From Cladosporium sp. IMV 00045 (Eukaryota > Ascomycota > Dothideomycetes > Cladosporiales > Cladosporiaceae): DNA of 64,000 nt. This document shows, in pieces, positions 34,992 to 46,667 of this stretch (its first letter is position 1; every line of letters starts with the position of its first letter). A model generated the notes under the pieces. That model worked only from the letters and a program-made list of their open reading frames with translations. It was not told where the DNA came from and ran no database searches. The position numbers were made by a program, and so were the translations under genes. The stretch lies in contig MSJI02000489.1 in the NCBI GenBank assembly GCA_001931905.2, forward strand, positions 1 to 64,000. Direction: 5' to 3'.

Positions 34992-36326
34992 ATGCGATTC
35001 ACATCTACAACAGCTCACCTATTGGCCTCGGCATCTTACGCCGTCGCAGCTCCTGCAAACGTTCAACGATCCACAGCTGCTTCGAAAGACTACGAATGCT
35101 GCGAAAACCCCACCGTCAGGAAGGAATGGTAAGTTATTCTCACCGTCGAATTGATTTGTGGGACGACAGTCGATTTGCTAACACTACATGCGCAGGAGAC
35201 AATTGACCACTGCCGAGAGGCAAGACTACATCGACGCCGTGCTGTGCTTGTAAGACCACCCTGCGATCACAAAAGAGCAATTTGCCAACAACAGCGCTCT
35301 CAACCCGATCAACCGCTACGATGACTTCCACGCCGTACACAACAGCCAAACCCCTAACATCCACTTCGTCGGGCATTTCGCCGCCTGGCATAGGTACTAC
35401 GTCAACGAGTACGAGCGTACCTTGAGGGACGTGTGCGGATACAAAGGAGGCCAGCCGTAGGTTTCATAACATCCCCATGCTGTCGAGATCGCACACTGAT
35501 CGTTCACAGGTACTGGGACTGTTCGCTCGATGCTCAGCCAAACAACAACCTGTCCATGGCCATCTACGAAACAGAAGTCTTCTCACCTACTGTGGGCTTC
35601 GGCGGCAATGGCGAATACGTCCAACTGAATGCATCGGTCGAGGATATCTTCGCAGATTGGGGACGCTCTGGAGGGGGATGTGTGCAAGATGGACCCTTCA
35701 CCGTCCCGAACTTCCACGTTAACATCGGCGAGGCGAATGGTTCGTCGTGCCTCCGACGTGACTTCTTGCCTGCTGTTCTGAACATGGATGCCGACGCGGA
35801 AGAGGTTCAGAAGGTTCTTGATCAGCCCGACTTTGCCAGCTTCGATCGTCAAATGGAGGGCGAGCCTGCGTTCTTCGTAAGTGTGATACTGAACAACCCC
35901 ATGGTATCCGAGAAGACTTGCTGACCTGTGCGGGTTTTTCTCAACAGCCGCCTGCAATCCACGCAAGTGGACACTTCGGAGTTGGAGGCATGCTCGGCCA
36001 AGCCGGCGACGCCGCAAACAGCCCCGGTGGTAAGCTTCCCTCCTTTCTCGTATCACAATGACAAACACCTTTGCTAACCAATTCACCAAACAGACCCTCT
36101 GTTCTACATGCACCACACCATGATCGACTACATCTACTGGAAGTGGCAGCAGATCGACCTCGAGACCCGCAACCACCAAGTCGGCGGCCCAGTGGAGCCG
36201 TACGACTACACCGGCACGAACGTCACGATGAATTTCGAGATTAATCTGGGTGCCATTGCGCCTGCTGTGCCTCTTCGCGATGTTCTGGATACACAAGGTG
36301 GCCTATTCTGCTACACTTACGAGTAG
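34992..36326 (+). CDS. Secreted tyrosinase (type-3 copper), with in-frame TAA
   Basis: Five exons, 34992-35128, 35196-35456, 35510-35876, 35948-36029 and 36094-36326, would encode 359 residues. MRFTSTTAHLLASASYAVAA is a signal peptide. The first copper site reads YDDFHAVHN then FVGHFAAWHRYY; the second reads AIHASGHFGVGG and DPLFYMHHTMIDYIYWKW. All expected His are present. It should oxidise phenols to quinones, for melanin or a secondary metabolite, outside the cell or in the secretory route. The frame is interrupted by TAA at 35251-35253 (codon 65), although homology continues in the same frame on both sides (VLCL, stop, DHPAITKEQF). A possible 45-nt intron would remove it without a frame change. 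The protein lacks the long C-terminal cap of many tyrosinases. Status (pseudogene, strain-specific stop or spliced-out segment) is open. Confidence 0.8.
35250..35294 (+). other. Candidate in-frame 45-nt intron over the tyrosinase stop
   Basis: The segment starts GTAAGA and ends AACAG, is 45 nt long (15 codons) and contains the TAA. Removing it keeps the frame and both copper sites. The branch signal is poor (only gccaac near the 3' end), and 45 nt is at the lower limit for ascomycete introns. Confidence 0.4.
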
Positions 36327-36512
36327 AGAGCGAGGTTGTGGGTTTAGAGATATAGGGATAGGTTTTGGTTTTGCATGAATCGATCGATTTGGTCAAGCAG
36401 TTCAGCTATACGTAATTCAAGCATCATTGTCACGATTCTGGCCTCATTTGCCTGCTAATCACTTCACGGTCTTGCATTAGGCAATCTAAGTGCGCTATCT
36501 GGATGGTTGACC

Positions 36513-36587
36513 ACATACGACCACAGGTCAGTGAAAACTGGGCATCCCGTCCAAAATCCCCTATTCTCATCTTCGTTCATAGATACA
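36513..36587 (+). pseudogene. Second truncated 5S rRNA copy with shared tail
   Basis: Bases 36513-36552 (acatacgaccacaggtcagt onward to cccgtcc) match the start of the 5S gene at 46668 almost base for base. The next bases, aaaatcccctattctcatct, align to the tail of the copy at 30195 and not to 5S. It is therefore the same kind of chimera. The 3' two thirds of 5S, with most of the internal promoter, are missing. Confidence 0.78.
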
Positions 36588-37609
36588 GTATACTAGCGTG
36601 TTGCCGTCTATACGCAGTGGGAACTCGACTTTTGAATTGCCGTCGGCAGCATACCAGGAAGATGCATCTTCCATCGAACGACCAATGGATTAATTCCTAG
36701 TACTAAGTCAGAGACCCTGGAATGTATATGTAGCGTGAAGGTCTCCTAATCAGGATAATGTGTAAAGATGTAATTCCATCGAACAGATTTAAGAGGGTTT
36801 GGAGAACTGCAAGCTTCTTCGAGCTGTTTGGGCAACTTGGTGAAGCCACACAAGTGAACAAGCAGTTGTATCCGAAGTCATTGACTTTTGCGATATCGGC
36901 CACGTCTCTACTATGAGGTATTGAGCGCTTATAAAACATTAATGGGTATTAGCGTAGATATTAAGCCCTATTATATTTTAAGCATGATGACTGTCAATCC
37001 GAATGGTAAGTTAAGCTGTAACTGAAGCATATGAGTTGCTTAATTCTAGGGTCAGTCGGAGAACGTCGATGCGGCAAAGCACGCGGTGATGCCGAAGAAC
37101 ATTGTCGTTGAGCGTACAGTAGACATGGGTTACCCGCGTATCTGACAACTTAGGCTGATCCCAAGGGCCACCAACGCGATGAATGTGCTGTTCGGCGTCA
37201 CATAGCGGTATTTAAAACCCTTTGCTTCCCTGCATTGCAGTTGTGAGACACGAATCGGCTTCCAAGCTGAGCTCGGAGGCGTGCCAGCCTCGTCTGACAT
37301 GCATTTGAACGTTTTGTTCATCGTGAGCCTTGATGGTGGTCCGGTGATGATGAGTGCGCGCGGCAAGAGGAAAGCAACTATCAAAACATATATCATCCGG
37401 CAGGAGGGATTCAAGAGTTGGGGTTGGTATGAACGAGAAGTGGTCCGTACAAATGCTCAAATGAGCGAGCATAATTTGACTATTTGGATTCGGCTTGCTG
37501 TCGTTCACTTCCGGGTGCAAGGTGTGATAGCACGCATGCAGCGGGGCAGTGCCAGCATCACACGTGCTTCACCGACTTTTACCTGTATGCTTATCAACGG
37601 GCGATTGTC
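36588..37609. other. Spacer
   Basis: Upstream of the oxygenase gene. No coding or RNA signal recognised. Confidence 0.45.
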
Positions 37610-38580
37610 ATGACAATCCTACAAGTCCTCGCTCTGTCCATTGTTTCAACTCAAATCGCGATGGCTGTGAGAAGCCCAGTCAATTTCTTCGATGCTGTTC
37701 TGCCGGACTGCTACGAGAAGCCATATCAGCTGAAATTCCAGGGTCCTGATGGCTTCCCCACCACGAACATTGTCTCGAAAGAATACGATCAACGTTTTGA
37801 GGACATTCGAGGTCGTGAGGCCGACTATTCGATCGCGAGACATGGATTTGCCATCATGCGACTGCCAGAAACTTTGAGACGCACGGATTATGACGATGAT
37901 AATCAAGTACGCCGAGTGTACTTGAAACAAGTCGCTGATAGCCTGAAAGAGTTGCTACGTGCTTCGCGAGTTCAGATTTTCGAGCATACTGTAAGCGACC
38001 CACAAACGAAGCAAACTTATCTGACATACTTATTTAAGCTTCCATTAGCTGCGAAAGCGACATGCAGAGTTTCCCATAGCCACTGGTGAGCTATATGCCT
38101 TCAATCAGCCTACAAACATGGCCCACATTGGTACGATTCAAAACCGCATCATTGTAGGCATGATGCTAAAGCTATGTGCCGTCCAGATGTAACTCCAAGG
38201 TGGGCTTCGGTTACGGCAAGACGCATCAATGAAGAGGCAGGCGTTGAGCTGCCCTCCACAAGGTTTCAATTCGTCAAGTGCGAGCAGAGCTAGCGAGAAC
38301 CAACGGTCACGTCACTAACGTTAGTAGTGTTTGGAAACCTTTGCAAGGTCCAGTAAGAGATTGGCCCTTAGCTATATGCGATGCGACCACACAGGACGAC
38401 GCCGACTTACAGGAGGGTGATATTGTCTTCAGCGATCGAGTCATTGAGAATTATCTCCTTCGGTCAAATCCAAATCAGAGATGGTATTATATTAGTGATC
38501 AGATGCCAGACGAAGCATGGGTTTTCTTGCAATCTGACACAGAAGAGAACGGACTATGCGGTGAATACATCCTTGCCTGA
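37610..38580 (+). CDS. CmcJ/AsaB-like non-heme iron oxygenase
   Basis: Four exons, 37610-37990, 38049-38130, 38187-38277 and 38328-38580, encode 268 residues; all introns are GT-AG, 50-58 nt. The family pattern is clear once spliced: HTLRKRHAEFPIATGELYAF, then AHIDVTPRW, then FVNVWKPLQGPVRDWPLAIC, then WYYISDQMPDEAWVFLQSD. Proteins of this group include Aspergillus AsaB (aspergillic acid), cephamycin CmcJ and gibberellin desaturase, which hydroxylate or desaturate small molecules. Two starts are possible. The ATG at 37610 adds 17 hydrophobic residues that look like a signal peptide, while the ATG at 37661 begins MAVRSPVNFF and gives the usual cytosolic form. A tyrosinase lies 1.3 kb upstream on the same strand. 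No backbone synthase is in the window. Confidence 0.82.
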
Positions 38581-39958
38581 GATTTGGTGAGGCTTACTGA
38601 CGAGTATCAGGTGTTGCCCACAGTTCATTCCATCATCCATACCACACCACCGATGACGTGTCCCGCGAGAGTATTGAGGTTAGAGCGATTGCATTTTACG
38701 ACGACGAAGTAAAATAGATCAAGTATATAGTAAGGCAATGCCATAAGCGCTTAGCCTATGGTTCGTGCCATGGAAGGGGTTGGGCTGGAGGGAAAGGAGG
38801 TCGGCGAGAAGAGCGATGTTCGTGTTGAAGGCTAGTTCTTGATGACTGGTGGTGTGTTATTGTCTGATGGTTTGATTGAGGGGGTGGGAAGATTGGCTCA
38901 CGCAGGTGGATGGAGGGCAACATCTGCGCTCTAAATATTGGATGCGCAGACTGGAAGGCAGCTGCTAAACGCCGATCAAGTCTAAATGTCCGGTGGAGAC
39001 AATGAGTGGGGATCCAGAAAATGGTCGAAGACAGACTAAACTCATGCGCTTTTCGCTTGGGCTCGCTCGCTAGACATGGCGTAAGTCAAACCTCGAGCTG
39101 CCTTTGAGGGGTGGACAACTAACTCGTGCTGGATATCTCCGGTATCATACATAATGCCGATTTGCTGTTCTCCAGCGCTGCCTTGCGTCTTGAGCTGCGC
39201 GCCTTTAGGGAATGGGTATTGGATCGCGGAGGTGTTTGTGGAATTTCGTTGTTTACCGATTCGCTGTATTGGCTCCCATCTCGTAGACGACGGCTGCAGA
39301 GCGCCTTTGTCGCCTTTCATAGTCGTGAAATATAACGAATGAACGGAGGGCGTGGGTTGTTGTAAAGAACAGAGGAAACGTAAGATGGCAGTCCGCGAAA
39401 TATTTCGTACACGGAGAGTGAAGAGGGGAGCCAGTTTCAGCGTGCTTACCCGGCTGCTACAAACGTGTCCATGGATATCAGTCACTACAATGCCGATTGA
39501 CAACGGCAGGCAAGGTTTCATTTTAACGCAGGAACGCATGCATTGGCCAAGGGTTCACTCAACAGAATGAACACATGCAGGGGCCCAATGGTGCGCGCGA
39601 GTGATGAAACAGTATGTGGTGCTGCAACGAGTTCAGCGCCTCTGTGTTGTAGGAGTTGCCTCCCATATTTGTGTCGCTAAGGGCTAGAGTAGTACACAAT
39701 GACAATTCCGAAGATCGCTTCAATTAATCCGCATCTGTAAATGGAGAATTGTCGCCGAGAGTATCTCTCCTTGGCCGCGTCCCCCGAATATAAACACTTT
39801 GAATGGAGCGACGAGCGCGGGGATTAACAGGGGTTTCACCCGCTCATGCGATCTTCTGTAGTCTATCTTGAGATGTTGATTATTGTGATCGGCGGAATAT
39901 TCTCCTTCTGAGACCGTGGCGTTACACAGCCAGTACGCCATAACATGGCAAACCTAAT
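38581..39958. other. Spacer between convergent genes
   Basis: Contains an open minus-strand frame (39042-39539) without recognised content. No other signal. Confidence 0.45.
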
Positions 39959-41776
39959 TCAAACTATAGCGTCCCCTTTCATCATTTCCATGGAATTCCT
40001 GGCCCCAGACCCTCGCAACCGAAAAAGCCGCTTTACAAAGTCGATGTCAACAAAGAAAACCGCCACAGTCAGCATCAAAACCAGTACAGATGTTGCCACC
40101 CACACCCAAAGTGGCATCTCTCCGCTACCAAGCTGCCGGACGTTCATGCCAAACAAAGAGGTCGTGAAGGAGAGTGGTATGTACACAAAAGCAATGAAGG
40201 TGAGTCGTTTCACACTTCCAGCCTGTGTGATGGCGCGTTTGGACTCGGTGAGATTCATGTCGTTCATGATCACATTCATGCCCCTGTCACATCGTTGGCG
40301 GATGGCGAGAGCGCGACTTTGCAAGTACTCGTAGTCGCGGAGAAGCCAATCAGCACTCGCCTCGACTCTTGCAAAGTGCTCGTGATCTTGAGCGGCTCGT
40401 GGCCACCGAGAACAACCCCGAAGTTGAATGATTTTTATAGTCTCTTCGAGTCGTTCCACATGGGCCTCAAGGATGTCCTGGTAATATCTCAGGTCTGACA
40501 GTGTTGGGTGCTTGTCGTTGAGAACTGTGTGGCCCGTGACGTTGCCCACGTAGGAATCCATGAGATTCAGAAATTGATTCTCTGAAGATGCAGCGAATAG
40601 AAAGAGGTCATGAAGAGCATAGAAAGGATCCGATGACATGGCTGATCTTTTTAGGAGACGACCGTAGTCCAGAGCCAGAAGCGATGCGGTTTGTGGGAAT
40701 TGTTGACATGTTGCATCCTGTATATCGCTACTTACAGGAACAGCTCGAAATGCAATTCGTCTGCGATGTACTATCGTCGGATAGAATTTGGTCTTGCTCA
40801 CATTTGATTGCGGATCTGAAAGATCTGACATGGATAACCACGGACCTTTGGATCCTTTCGAAAGGCTGCTGCCAATGTCGGACAGAACCAGTGCTATCGA
40901 AAATCGGTCAGTTCAAGACACATTGTCGAGCTCAGTCATCCATCTGACCTGTCCAAGTTCCTTCACGAAGGCTGACATTGATAGAGATTTCCTGCTCTAG
41001 AAAGAAATGTCGCTCGCTTAGGACCTGGTATTCGCGAACAATCGAGTCTCCACGGCACACGTCGCGATTTCTCTGCAGATTGTGTCGATACGAGACCATT
41101 TGCTTCCTGGCTTCATCCCTGAGTTGTTTGACCAGCTTGGGATCTGAATTCCTGGCCCCGACGGTCTCTCGAGACCCGATAGTCACCACACGTAGCCTGA
41201 TTATGTTCTCGTATGCAGAAGGTAGACCCGGGAACGAGTGATAGTTGCGAATACAGCGAAAGCGCATGTTCGAGTTCAGGAATTCCGGTTCTATTGCCAA
41301 GGCGCTCGCAACTCCGGTAAGCCACCTGGGACAAGTGTAACCATTGAGAAATAGTATCTGTGGAACGGATGCTTCTATGTTGTTGTGCAGCGTTTCTAGA
41401 CAGACGCCTACGTTGGTGAACGTCGCTGGCGTACATGTGCTTTTGAGGTCGAGCGCATAAAGGCAAGCGTCGTACCGGGTTCCGGTCTGAGCGCCGGTCG
41501 CGGTCCTTCTGCCTTCTGTTGACAAAGGCGGCCCCTGGAGGTATCCGGAAAGGCCCTCGTAGACGAATCCAGGGTACAGAGTCGAATGGTGAGGTTGTCG
41601 CGCGTGCTGGCTAATAGCCTTCACGTAGTCGCGCGTGGAGACTGCTCCAAGTCAGTGTACGCCTAATTTACGCCTATTGTGCGACTAGTGTGCGACTAGT
41701 GTGCGCCTATTGTCTCTGTCATGGCTCCAACGTCCGGCTTACATGAAGAAGCTCGTTTCCTCCCTTTATTTGCCAT
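39959..41776 (-). CDS. CorA-type Mg2+ transporter-like protein
   Basis: Three minus-strand exons, 41776-41743, 41641-40949 and 40893-39959, encode 553 residues. The C-terminus has the CorA layout: a long coiled helix (DLRYYQDILEAHVERLEETI), a first membrane helix ending in LFGMNV, which holds the Gly-Met-Asn selectivity motif, and a second helix (WVWVATSVLVLMLTVAVFF). The N-terminal domain (YPGFVYEGLSGYLQGPP, QILFLNGYTCPRWLTGVAS) is typical of a Pezizomycotina CorA subfamily of unknown substrate, common in accessory regions. A 34-nt first exon (MANKGRKRASS) is supported by good splice signals; the next exon has no ATG of its own. A GTAAGT inside exon 3 (around 40,728) is not used because removing that segment breaks the frame. 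Confidence 0.82.
41655..41713. repeat. Short tandem repeats inside CorA intron 1
   Basis: Units of the form tacgcctaat, tacgcctattg and two copies of tgcgactagtg, followed by tgcgcctattg, fill most of the 101-nt intron. They are imperfect 10-12 bp repeats. Confidence 0.65.
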
Positions 41777-42426
41777 TCTGAGAATGAGTGTGTTCAAGTG
41801 CTAAAAGTTGTAGAAAAGATGCATCACGGCCATGATATGTCTCCTTTCTACGCCTTATCGTTGCCAACCTATATAGGGACATGCTTATGATCATATGACG
41901 GCTGTCGAGCAATGAAACCGGCAGCCGAGTCTATCTGAGGCCGAAAGCAGACAGCCTTGGCCGTTCTCAAGGCCACACAGAACCGCGTCACTCAAGCCTC
42001 TCGATGGCAGCCCAAACACACACCGGCAGGTAGCCTGACATGCGCATGTTCAGGGTCCACCACATGATCGCACGTCTCAGTGCAAGATAGCGAGTCGGCT
42101 GCGCGTTGGGGAAAAACCTCACGCTGAACGAAGACGAAATGCATCATCCTCAAGCGCGTCAGATTTGTGGCTTTGCTGCGTCGATACATGCGAAAACCCA
42201 ACGGAAGTCAGCGGCGAATTGAGGTCGTCCAAAGGCATCAAACCGGAGCACATGTGCAGGAACCCCACTCTTGCGTTGCTGCCTCAGGTCAAGAGTCTCC
42301 AAATGAGACTCTCAATACAGCCGCCATGTGTCGCCTCCACTTTGTTGAGTACCCAAAGTTCTAGCCCGTCACCACAACTGAGGCGCTCGGTCTTGTCCCT
42401 ACAAGCACGCGAAAGACCGTACAGTC
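41777..42426. other. Divergent promoter region of CorA and NLR genes
   Basis: The two genes start about 650 bases apart on opposite strands. No other feature seen. Confidence 0.5.
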
Positions 42427-45400
42427 ATGGAAGATGCATCCAAAATGCGCAAAATCCATGACGGCGGCGCAGCGCGGACGATGTAAAACCCTGTCTATCC
42501 CTTGTGTACGTTCTTCGCGCTGACGAGAATGCCATAAAAGTTTCATAGTCATACCTGGAGTCGGTACTCTCAGGCCTGGAAGATGGGGTGAGAGTGATCG
42601 GTGTGACTGGCTTACCAGGGCAGGAAAGCCGGATGCTCTTAGCCTTGTGGTATTTTCCTTCGAATACAACCTATCCAATGAGGGAAGACTCACATCGGAC
42701 TGGATCTCGGTCGAAGGCTCCCGATTGCTCGACGAAATACAAGCACTGCGTAGCAAACCAAATGTGAGTTCACTTGACCGAAGATTCCAGCAGTTGACTA
42801 ACATTCATCTGCGCAAAGTTTGCGACTTGTCCTCTTGTCTTGATCGCCCATAGCCTTGGCGGTGTGATTCTAAAGAGGGTATGTGTCTTGTATCTGCTAA
42901 ATGGTTTCGGCTAACTCTCGTAAGGCACTATGCTTCGCCCATCGACAGGAGCAATTGCAAGGCATGTTGCAACAGACCGCATGTGCCATTTTGTTGTCCT
43001 GCCCTCATGCACCACCGGGCGCTTCGCGCTGGGAGCGGGTGGCTTGGATACTCAAAGCGTTCTCAAGACCTCGGCGCAAGCACTACATCTCGATTGAGCT
43101 CGCGAATGCCCTGGGTGAGGATTGCCTGTGTTTCGAGACAGGTTTCAATCAAAAACCCGTTTTGTCTGTCCATGAACGTGTGAAATCATCAACGGGCAGA
43201 GGGTTTTGCCGTAAGAATATCGCAAGTTCTGCCTCGTCCAAACTTCATCGTTCTATGCTGACTGCATTACCACTACCAGCTCGTAGGCGAAGATTTTGCA
43301 CACCCGGAGGTCAATGACTCTGTCAAGCAAGGCATGGGTTGCGATCACAACCGAACCTGCCGCCTTGACTCTGATTTGAATGTACTCAATGTTGTGAACA
43401 ATTTTATCGACAAAGCCGTGGACGAAAGAAGGAGAGATCTTGAATTGCTGGATGTGCTCAACAGATGTAATTATCCAAGTCAAATAAGAAAACAAAGGAA
43501 AACTCGCCATAGATCAAAGCTAACTTTCGCAACAGATCAAATGCCAGCAGAGATGGCGGCGTCCACCGTAGCAAGTCAGACTGAAGCTCACACGAGCCAC
43601 ACCACAGGACAGACTAGGCTCACTGCTCCATCAACAGCGCCCAGTCAGAGCTTACGATTCATACCCATTGCCACCTGTCTGCCGTGCTTCGTTGTTCCCT
43701 ACTATCAGAATGAAAGATTTTTCGGTAGAAGGGAAGTGTTGGATAGGATATGGAATGCCTTGAACCCTCGACCTGGTGGATTACGGTCCTTTGCGCTGTC
43801 TGGCCCTGGCGGGATAGGCAAGACCCAAGTGGCGACGCAATTTATCTATGAACACAAGTCGGCTTTCGATGCCGTCTTTTGGGTCCACGCCAGCGAAATG
43901 GGCAAATTGCGTCGTTCCTTCGCTGAGATCGCGACAGTCCTAGGCCTCGTACCTGCTGACACGGCAGAGGCCCAAGATGTGTTACTGACAAGAGATTTAG
44001 TTCTCGACTGGCTGGCTCGACCGCGTGTTTCTGACAAGACTCGAGACATTGAGCAGACGGAACAAATCACGTGGCTTCTTGTCTTCGATAATGCTGATAC
44101 CCCGCAGCTACTGGATGATTTCTGGCCACGTACCGCGACAGGTTCTGTATTGATCACCAGTAGAGACCCGTTTCATGAACTGGACGATCCCCCAAGGTCC
44201 TGGACCAGCCTTCTCGACGCATTCAGCACTAGTGAGACCGCGAATTTCTTACTCAAGATCACCTCTCGCGAGAATGACGATGAAGACAGAAAGTTCGTAG
44301 TAGCTGTTGCCGAAATCATCGGAGGCGTGCCCTTGGCAGCTGCGCAAATAGCAGGGTCGATAGTGCGAAGGGACATGACTTTTGCGGAATTCGTGCAGGA
44401 ATATAACGACCCGCGATCACACAATGAGCTTTTCCGCCAGCCGGTGGGCAACAAGAGGAAGCTTGGTTACGAACACACCATCCTCTCCGTCTGGGGCATC
44501 GAGAAACTTAAAGTCAGCGGTGACTTGCTGGACGTGTTGTCGTTCCTGGATCCCGATGGTATACCGGAACAAATTTTCCAAGAAATCAACATCACCACAG
44601 ATATGGAACCCTTTCTGGATTCTCAAAGAAGTTATGAGAAGGCTCGCGCTGAGCTTTTGCAGTCTTCGCTGGTTTCACGCCATAGGGCCGCCAAAATGCT
44701 TGTCACGCACAGGCTCATACAGGACACCGTCAGGGCTTGGATGAGTGACGAACGCTACAGTACCGTTTGCATCACTACCTTGCAAGTTCTCTCCGGAGCT
44801 TGGCCTTATGAGGAGGAATTCGGCTTCATCAAAAACGAAACGTCCCGTTGGCTTCTGTGCAATGAGCTGTACAAGCATGTTTTGTACATCAGGTCACTCA
44901 CTACTAGGCTGTCCCCACCGCTCACGATTTCCGAACCACATATCCAGCCACCGAAGCTCATTTTGGAGGCAGCGTGGTAAGCACTTTTCTTGTGGTATTT
45001 CTGAACCCACTAAAGTGAGCTTAGCACTAAACCGATGCTAGGCTGAGCGTGTTGCGTTCGGACTATACGGAGACATTGCCTCTGATTGTGATGGCTGAGA
45101 AGCTATGCGAACCTCTGAAAGACGATAAAGAGGGTCTCAACAGAGAAAGCGACGACTTCAAAGAAGAATTTGCAGGTCTGTTACGGAGCTTCTATTTTCA
45201 TCGTGGTGCACTGGCACATCACATCAACAAGCCGCATATGGCTCTTGCTAATTGCTTAGAGTACAAACGTTTGTTGCAAGAAGCTCTCGGAGGTAGAGAA
45301 GACCAGCGTTCAGGAGTCGCGTGGAACGAATTGGGGGTAGCATATCTGCAGAACGGTGATACCGAAAATTCACACGAATGCTTCCGCAACTCAATTGCGA

Positions 45401-46117
45401 TCATGGAACAACTGCCAGGTGTAACCACGAATACAAGATCGATGCCTCTGATAAACCTGGGCTTCGCACTTTGGCTCACAGGTGAGCTTGATCAGGCTGC
45501 AGCAATTTTCGAGCAAACTCTTGCCCTTAGAGAGACCGCTTACGGTAGGGATGACACCGAATCGTTTGCGTAAGCTTACAATCTGTCAGGCACGTTCTAC
45601 AATACGACAGCTGACGTGATTATCGCAGTCTAGGCAAGCTGCTACTTGGTTACGGCAATGTCAGAGCATCGCAAAACATGCTTGACGAGAGCTACGAACT
45701 GCACACGCGTTGTTTAGCCCGCTACACGTCCACACTTGGCCCCTACCACCATCGAACCGGAGATGGTTGTATCCACGTTGCAAATCACTATATTCGTCAA
45801 CAAAGATTTGACGATGCACTGTATGCACGCAGAAGGTCACTGGATGCATGCTACATTTTCTGACTCAAAATTTTAGTTTACTTCTGGACCAGGCTTTGAG
45901 AGTACTCGGCAATCGTCCCGACTTCATGCCGGAAAATGCGAGAGTGAGCTTTAAAAGGTGGAAAGTCTTGCAAAAGCTTGGGCGGGTCGAAGAAGCAGAA
46001 AGATGCGCACAAGACGCGCTGGCGAGTCATCGGTCCATACATCCCGATGACGACCGGCGCGTAGAAGAAATGGTTGATGGTGATTTTGACAAAGATATCA
46101 TGTTTTGGTCGAGATAA
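42427..46117 (+). CDS. NLR: alpha/beta hydrolase, NB-ARC, TPR
   Basis: Nine exons, 42427-42482, 42541-42763, 42819-42878, 42925-43210, 43287-43466, 43536-44976, 45042-45569, 45629-45820 and 45877-46117, give 1068 residues with all phases consistent. Residues about 19-250 are a lipase-like hydrolase: oxyanion strand FIVIPGVGT, then nucleophile elbow IAHSLGGVILKRALC with Ser105. The central STAND ATPase has GPGGIGKTQVA (about 358), LLVFDNADTPQLL (about 447), SVLITSRD and EIIGGVPLAAAQIAGSI. The C-terminal 300 residues are TPR-type helix pairs (AWNELGVAYLQNGDTENSHE, LGKLLLGYGNVRASQNM). In fungi such proteins sense non-self and trigger cell death or incompatibility; the hydrolase would be the effector and the TPR the sensor. 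Motifs are intact, so it looks functional. The 69-nt intron 43467-43535 is frame-neutral and stop-free, so its use is not certain. The first exon is inferred from splice sites alone. Confidence 0.85.
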
Positions 46118-46667
46118 GATCAATTGAGTTAACAATGCTATTGCATTCACCCAACGGCAACGCATCTTTTTCGGACATTACCATGGTCGATGACTTTCCA
46201 AAGACCGAACCGGTGTATGTCTTGCTGTCAATGTCAGCTTACGTAGAAACACTCCCAGAGAACGTCGTGATGAGGGGCTAATGATTGTGGATCACCCGAG
46301 GAAGGTGTACGAACGATGATAGAGAGGACTTTGTTGGTGCAGTTATAGCTTCCACATGCAGAATCGAGGTTGTAACGGTATCGAGATTGTGGTCAACATT
46401 ATGGATCTGTCGACATTTTAGCAACAATTCTCACTCGCTAGGCACTCGGGAGAGCACTTAGCGTTCATGACGGCTCGGAGATCGATTACTGTTTGCTCTT
46501 TCCTTTGGATTATCTCGGCACCAAATGCAGGAGAAAACTCATGCGTCCGATTGGTTATTGTTCGTGACATGAGTATGATTGAAAACGAAAGTCAGTACGA
46601 ACCTCGGAGAGCCTATTAAACGAATGTAAATTTGATTGTATAGATTAAGTCAAGTAATTTTCACAGC
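46118..46667. other. Spacer between NLR and 5S rRNA
   Basis: No coding signal. The 3' end of the NLR transcript should lie here. Confidence 0.5.

Noticed and set aside
35140..36296. Minus-strand frames across the tyrosinase gene
   Set aside because: They are antisense shadows; the plus-strand copper motifs fix the true strand.
39042..39539. Open 165-codon minus-strand frame
   Set aside because: No motif, a mid-frame start would be needed, and the composition looks like non-coding sequence; no splice partners were found.
40620..40730. GTAAGT inside CorA exon 3 as an intron donor
   Set aside because: None of the available acceptors keeps the frame, and the unspliced frame is open and reads coherently.
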